From: Erodium maritimum
Lineage: Eukaryota; Streptophyta; Magnoliopsida; Geraniales; Geraniaceae
DNA length: 64,000 nucleotides
Direction: 5' to 3'
Assembly (NCBI GenBank): GCA_963921825.1
Contig: OY997591.1
Location: 20,455,515-20,519,514 of the forward strand
Every line of letters starts with the position of its first letter. The stretch's first letter is position 1. A program made the translations under genes and the position numbers. Below, piece by piece: positions 59,364-64,000 of the stretch. The notes under the pieces are model-generated. The model saw only the letters and a program-made list of their open reading frames with translations. It was not told the origin of the DNA and made no database searches.

Positions 59364-62300
59364 TCAAGGGTCGAACAGGCTGGGGTACTTCTCGCGAACC
59401 TCATCCTTGCGCTCCCAGGTCGACTCTGCTACGTGGTGCCGCCACTGCACCCGTACCAATGGGATAGTCTGGCCACGCAAAACCTGCTCCCGCGTATCCA
59501 GAATCCTGACTGGCTGCTCCTCATACGAAACATCCTCAGCTACCTAGATGTCTGTCCACTCGATAACGTGGGAGGGATCCGCAGTGTACTTCCGCAGTTG
59601 GGAAACGTGGAAGACGTTATGAACGTTCCCAAGCTGTGGTGGCAATGCAAGACGGTAAGCAACGGCTCCCACTCTGCCCAAAACCTCAAAAGGCTCGATA
59701 TACCACGGGGCCAACTTGCCTCCGCCGCGGTTGAACCGCACTAGCCCCTTCTTCGGGCTCACCTTCAAGAACACATGATCACCAACAGTGAACTCGAGAG
59801 GTCGGCGCCGTCTATCAGCGTAACTCTTCTATCGGCTCTGCGCGGTCCTCAACCGCTCCCGAATCAGCGCGATCTTCTCGGTCGTCTCTCAGATAAGATC
59901 CGGACCAAGTAAACTCTTGTCTCCCACCTCTGCCCAACACACGGGCGATCGACATGACCTACCATACAACGCCTCGAACGGTGCCATCCCAATACTGGCC
60001 TGGAAGCTGTTGTTGTAGGCGAACTCAGCCAACGGTAAGTGATCCTCCCATAACCCTCGGAAGTCTAACACACATGCTCGCAGCATATCCTCCAAAATCT
60101 GAATCGTGCGCTCTAACTGTCCGTCTGTCTGCGGATGGTACGCTGTACTGAGCAAGACCTCGGTCCCTAGTGCTCTCTTCAAACTCTCCTAAAACCTGGA
60201 GGTGAATCGAGGATCTTTGTAGGACACATCCGACACTCGAACCCCGTGAAGACGGATAATCTAACGAACGTACAGACAGCTCAGAGTGTCAACCGTATCG
60301 ATCATCCTCATGGCTAAAAAGTGCGCCGATTTGGTCAGTCGGTCGACCTTTACCCAAACTGCGCCATGCCCTCTCGGCGATCTCGGTAAGCCGCACACGA
60401 AATCCATCGTGACGTGCTCCCACTTCCACTGTGCGATCGGCAGTGGCTGTAATAGAACGGAGGGACGCTAATGCTCGGCTTTCACTTGCTGACAAGTGAG
60501 GCATCTCGAGACAAACTCTGCAACTGCTCTCCGCATCCCGCTCCACCAAAACTGCCTCCTGACATCCCGATACATCTTGGTGCCACCCGGGTGCACAACA
60601 AGACGTGAGTGATGAGACTCTCTCAGCAGTCGTCTCTACAACTACGCGGCACAAACAACCTTCCTCGGTACCGTAAACCCTGATTCGTACCCTGCTCCCA
60701 GCCCTTAGCGTCAACACTACTGGTAATCCTCTCGCGGATCTTTGCCGCCTCTGCATCCTCGGCATGCGCCTCCAGCACTCGAGCAACTAGTGTGGGCTGA
60801 GCCACCAGCGAACACATGGCCACGTCATCGGTGATCTCATCTAGCTCAAGTCTAAACGTGCTCAACTCCTTCATCATGCCCCACTCTCGGACTGATATAC
60901 CAGCAAGGCAGTAAATCGACTTCCTACTCAGGGTATCAGCGACGACGTTCGCCTTACTCGGATGGTAGAGTAGCTCAAAGTCGTACTCCTCAAGTAACTC
61001 CATCCACCGCCTCTGGCGCATGTTCAAGTCTCGCTGGGAGAAGATATACTTGAGTCTCTTGTGATCCGAGAACACCCGGAATCGCTCTCCATACAAGTAG
61101 TGGCGCCAGCTCTTCAGCGCAAAGACAACTGCTGCCAACTCTAAGTCATGGGTAGGGTAGTTGCGCTCATGTGTCTTCAACTATCTGGAGCCATAAGCAA
61201 CTACCTTCCCTGACTGCATCAACACACAGCCCAGTCCCTCACCGGACGCATCACAATACACATCATATCCAATCCCGCTCTCCGGCACTATCAATATAGG
61301 TGCGGTAGTCAGACGAGCCTTCACCTCGGAGAAGGAGCGTTCACAATCGTCAGTCCACACAAACTCGACTCCCTTGCGTGTCAGGGCAGTCATCGGCGCG
61401 GCCAGGCGTGAGAAATCCTGGACGAACCGTCGACAATATCCTGCCAAGCCTAGGAAGCTACGGATCTCAAAGACACTCGTGGGCCGTGCCCACTTCGAAA
61501 CCGAGTCGATCTTCTCCGGATCGACCAGTATACCCTCTCGGGACACAACATGCCCGAGGAACTTCACCTCGGCGAGCCAAAACTCGCACTTCTCCAAGTT
61601 GTCGTACAACTGGTGAGTGCGCAATAGAGTCAAAAATGTCCTCTGATGCTCCACATGCGCCTCCTCACTCGGCGAGTAGATCAGAATGTCATCTACGAAT
61701 ACCACGACGAACTGATCTAAGTTAGGTCGGAAAGTACTGTTCATCATATCCATGAACGCTGCCGGCGCGTTCGTTAGTCCGAACGGCATCACCAGGAACT
61801 CGTAGTGTCCATACCGAGTCCGAAATGAGTTCTTCGCCACATCCTCCTCCCGAACTCTCAACTGATAATATCTGGATCGCAGATCAATGTTCGAGAAGCA
61901 CTTCGCCCTCTCAACTGATCGAACAAGTCATCGATCCCTCGGCATTGGGTAGCGGTTCTTCACCGTGACCCGGTTCAACTTCCGGTAGTCGATGCACATC
62001 CTCAGCGCTCCACCCTTCTTCTTCACGAAGAGGGCGGGCGCTCCCCACGGTGAAGTGCTCGGACGGATAAATCCCTTCTCCCGAAGCTCCTCGAGTTCCG
62101 CTTCAACTCAACCAACTCGGCTGGGGCGAATCGATACAGACCCATCGATATCGGCGTCGTCCCCGCTATCAAGTCAATCCTGAACTCAACCTCGCATACA
62201 GGCGGTAATCCTGACAATTCCTCCGGAAAGACCTCCGGGAACTCACACACCACTCGCGGCAGCTCTCTGCTCTGCACGGTTGCCACCTCATCTCCCACGG

Positions 62301-62856
62301 TCAACGCTGACAGGAGAACTCCGCTCCTACTGCCCAAGACACAAGTGACGATCGTGTCGCCCTATACCACCGTCACCTGCCGTCGATAGTAGTCGATCGA
62401 CGCCCGATACCTCGCAAGCCAGTCCGTCCCCAAGATCACATCAAATGCCGTCATGTCCAACACAAGCAAATCACCAAGAAAAGGGAAATCAACTACTCTA
62501 ATCTCACATGCACGACATACACTACTCAAGACCACATCCCCCGTAACCGGGATGTCAAGACATAAGGGTCGACTCAAAGGCTCTACCCTTAACCCCAACA
62601 TATCAGCGAAAGTATAAGAGGTGAAAGAATGTGATGCCCCAGTATCAAATAAGAAAGATGCCCACGAGTTGTATAGCAAGCACGTACCCTGAGTGGTCTC
62701 ATGACCGGAGTGACGTCCCTCAGCTCGGGAGTCAGCAATCGCATACACTCGGCCCTACGGTACCTGCGGACCTCCTCTCGGGGTGGTGGAAGTGCCACCT
62801 ACTGTGGAGCTCTCTGATGCTGCCTCGGCGCTGGCGCGCTCGCTGCATGCCGTGGG
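59364..62856 (-). pseudogene. Tekay chromovirus polyprotein remnant
   Basis: Read on the minus strand: protease with FDTGASHSF (about 62660), RT start with [15 protein letters not shown] (62240), RT core with [15 protein letters not shown] and the catalytic FVDDILIY (about 61690), RNase H ([11 protein letters not shown] at 61260, KANVVADTLSRK at 60940), integrase (STAYHPQTDGQLERTIQ, FAYNNSFQASIGMAPFEALYGR at 60140-59960) and a C-terminal chromodomain-like part (QWRHHVAESTWERKDEVREKYPSLF) ending at TGA 59364. This order and tail mark a chromovirus of the Tekay/Del lineage. Stops occur in the integrase, and frameshifts near 61900 and 60650. Gag lies beyond the copia LTR that cuts it at 62857. 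Confidence 0.88.
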
Positions 62857-64000
62857 TGTTAGTCTTAGTGCCCGTAGTTCAATCCTAAATGTCCAAATGT
62901 ATATATCATCGTTAGCAATAAAATTAAAGCGGCTTTATATTACTTATGTGTTGGAGTAATATATCGATGTGTGCTCTGATCTATGCCCACCATGCGAATA
63001 GAACCATAGATCGAGATAGATCACACTCGATGGGTCCCTAGTCAACAAAGATTCACTAGAAGCGACTAGTATGAAAGATGGCTCTTTATGGCTTACGTTC
63101 TGTTAGTCATTGGAATGGGATTCCGGAGTCTGATCATAGATATCATGTGGGACATGATATTGGACGACCCGCCCTGAATATGTGCCATAGATTAAGTCAT
63201 GAACATATTCAGTGTTGTAGCTTGTCATGTATCCTTAGACCAAGGAGTCTTTGTGATCGCTATGTAGTCAACAACTGAGTTTGACATGAGCCTAACGTTG
63301 TCCGTAACAGGGCTTCCATAACGGCCAGGATTGGCTTGGGGACGGGCTACATGAGTGACACGAAAGACGGCTAAGGGATTTATCCCTCATACTAAGGTAT
63401 AGGAAAGATATCGGTTCTCGGCCACTTGATCGAGAGTGACTGGAAGAATAGCATGGCCATGCACATGATACTGGGTATCATATCTTCAGTCATCTCACAT
63501 ATCAAGGAACGGTGATTGAGAATAATAAGGATGACGGCTCTATGCCTTATCTCAATCAGGATATCGGAGATAAAAGGATAATGACAGGGACGACGGAAAG
63601 GTTAGAATCGACAGGGTCGATTCGTTATGTAGTGTCAGGCAATACTAAAGTCTCGTTAGTTGCCACTTAAATAGGATCAAGTAAAATGGGATTTTACGTT
63701 GATCTATTGACATGCATAAACCTAAGGGTCACACCGGAGGATGAAACTCATTGACACATTTATGGAGAATGGCCAAAAGGGAGTTGTCTCGGGACATGAC
63801 CAAAACTGGGTTTTGGGTCATGTGCCCGTAAGTGAATAGGACTTCACAGATCGAGACAAGGCTTGGAGTCTTGGGATTGATCGCGTCGGATAATGTTGGA
63901 CATTTCCGGTATGGAAGGCATGGAGGCGATGAGCGAATCACGGGACCTCGTTGGAAATGGCCACGGGCCATGTTCCAAGAGGCCCATGAAAGGCCCATGC
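62857..64000 (+). repeat. copia LTR, second copy, cut by the window end
   Basis: It begins TGTTAGTCTTAGTGCCCG and follows the LTR at 419 almost base for base for 1.14 kb. It is inserted in the gypsy pol region; the five bases before it are gtggg. Whether it is a solo LTR or the 5' LTR of a full element cannot be seen. Confidence 0.9.

Noticed and set aside
419..64000. The two copia LTRs as ends of one 62 kb element
   Set aside because: The right copy interrupts a minus-strand gypsy gene and two intact host genes lie between.

Overview
The window looks like nuclear DNA of a flowering plant, probably a eudicot. It holds two intact host genes with plant-typical structure. Nearly everything else is nested transposable elements of plant lineages: Ty1/copia, Ty3/gypsy of the Tekay chromovirus type, L1-type LINEs, MULEs, MITEs and a TRIM. 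I cannot name the species. Family calls rest on reading conserved motifs by eye; no database was searched.

Layout. 1-15835: a decayed copia element (LTR 419-2093, primer binding site, gag and pol fragments). It is broken by a solo LTR (2406-5290) and by a Tekay-like 5' LTR with primer site (8076-13879), and that LTR is itself split by another solo LTR (10396-13332). 15835-17000: a piece of LINE ORF1 on the minus strand. 17743-18810 (minus): an intact, intronless F-box/kelch gene closely resembling AFR. 19541-21044: two short retroposed insertions.

21820-50371 is the most interesting block, a symmetric nest of terminal-inverted-repeat elements separated by (TA)n runs. Its core is a ~21 kb MULE-like element (about 27055-48089). 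It has related terminal repeats of ~62 bp, a Ulp1-type (C48) protease gene on the plus strand, a FAR1-type MULE transposase gene converging on the minus strand, and between them a tandem pair of genes for an unrecognised acidic nuclear-type protein. Two ~0.27 kb MITEs with the same terminal sequence, in opposite orientation, flank it. A 1.5 kb foldback element lies on its left side, and AT-rich inverted arms flank the whole set. Solo LTRs have landed in the foldback element, the protease gene and the second acidic gene.

50944-54893 (minus): an intact five-exon BREVIS RADIX family gene with a small TRIM in its last intron. 55593-58380: LINE ORF2 remains, cut by a Tekay gypsy element (58381-62856, minus, with polypurine tract and 3' LTR). 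That gypsy element is in turn cut by a second copy of the copia LTR (62857 to the window end).

The host genes are not functionally linked. The transposon genes of the 21 kb element belong together: the transposase should act on the shared ends of the large element and the MITEs. This copy is disabled by stop codons, frameshifts and insertions.
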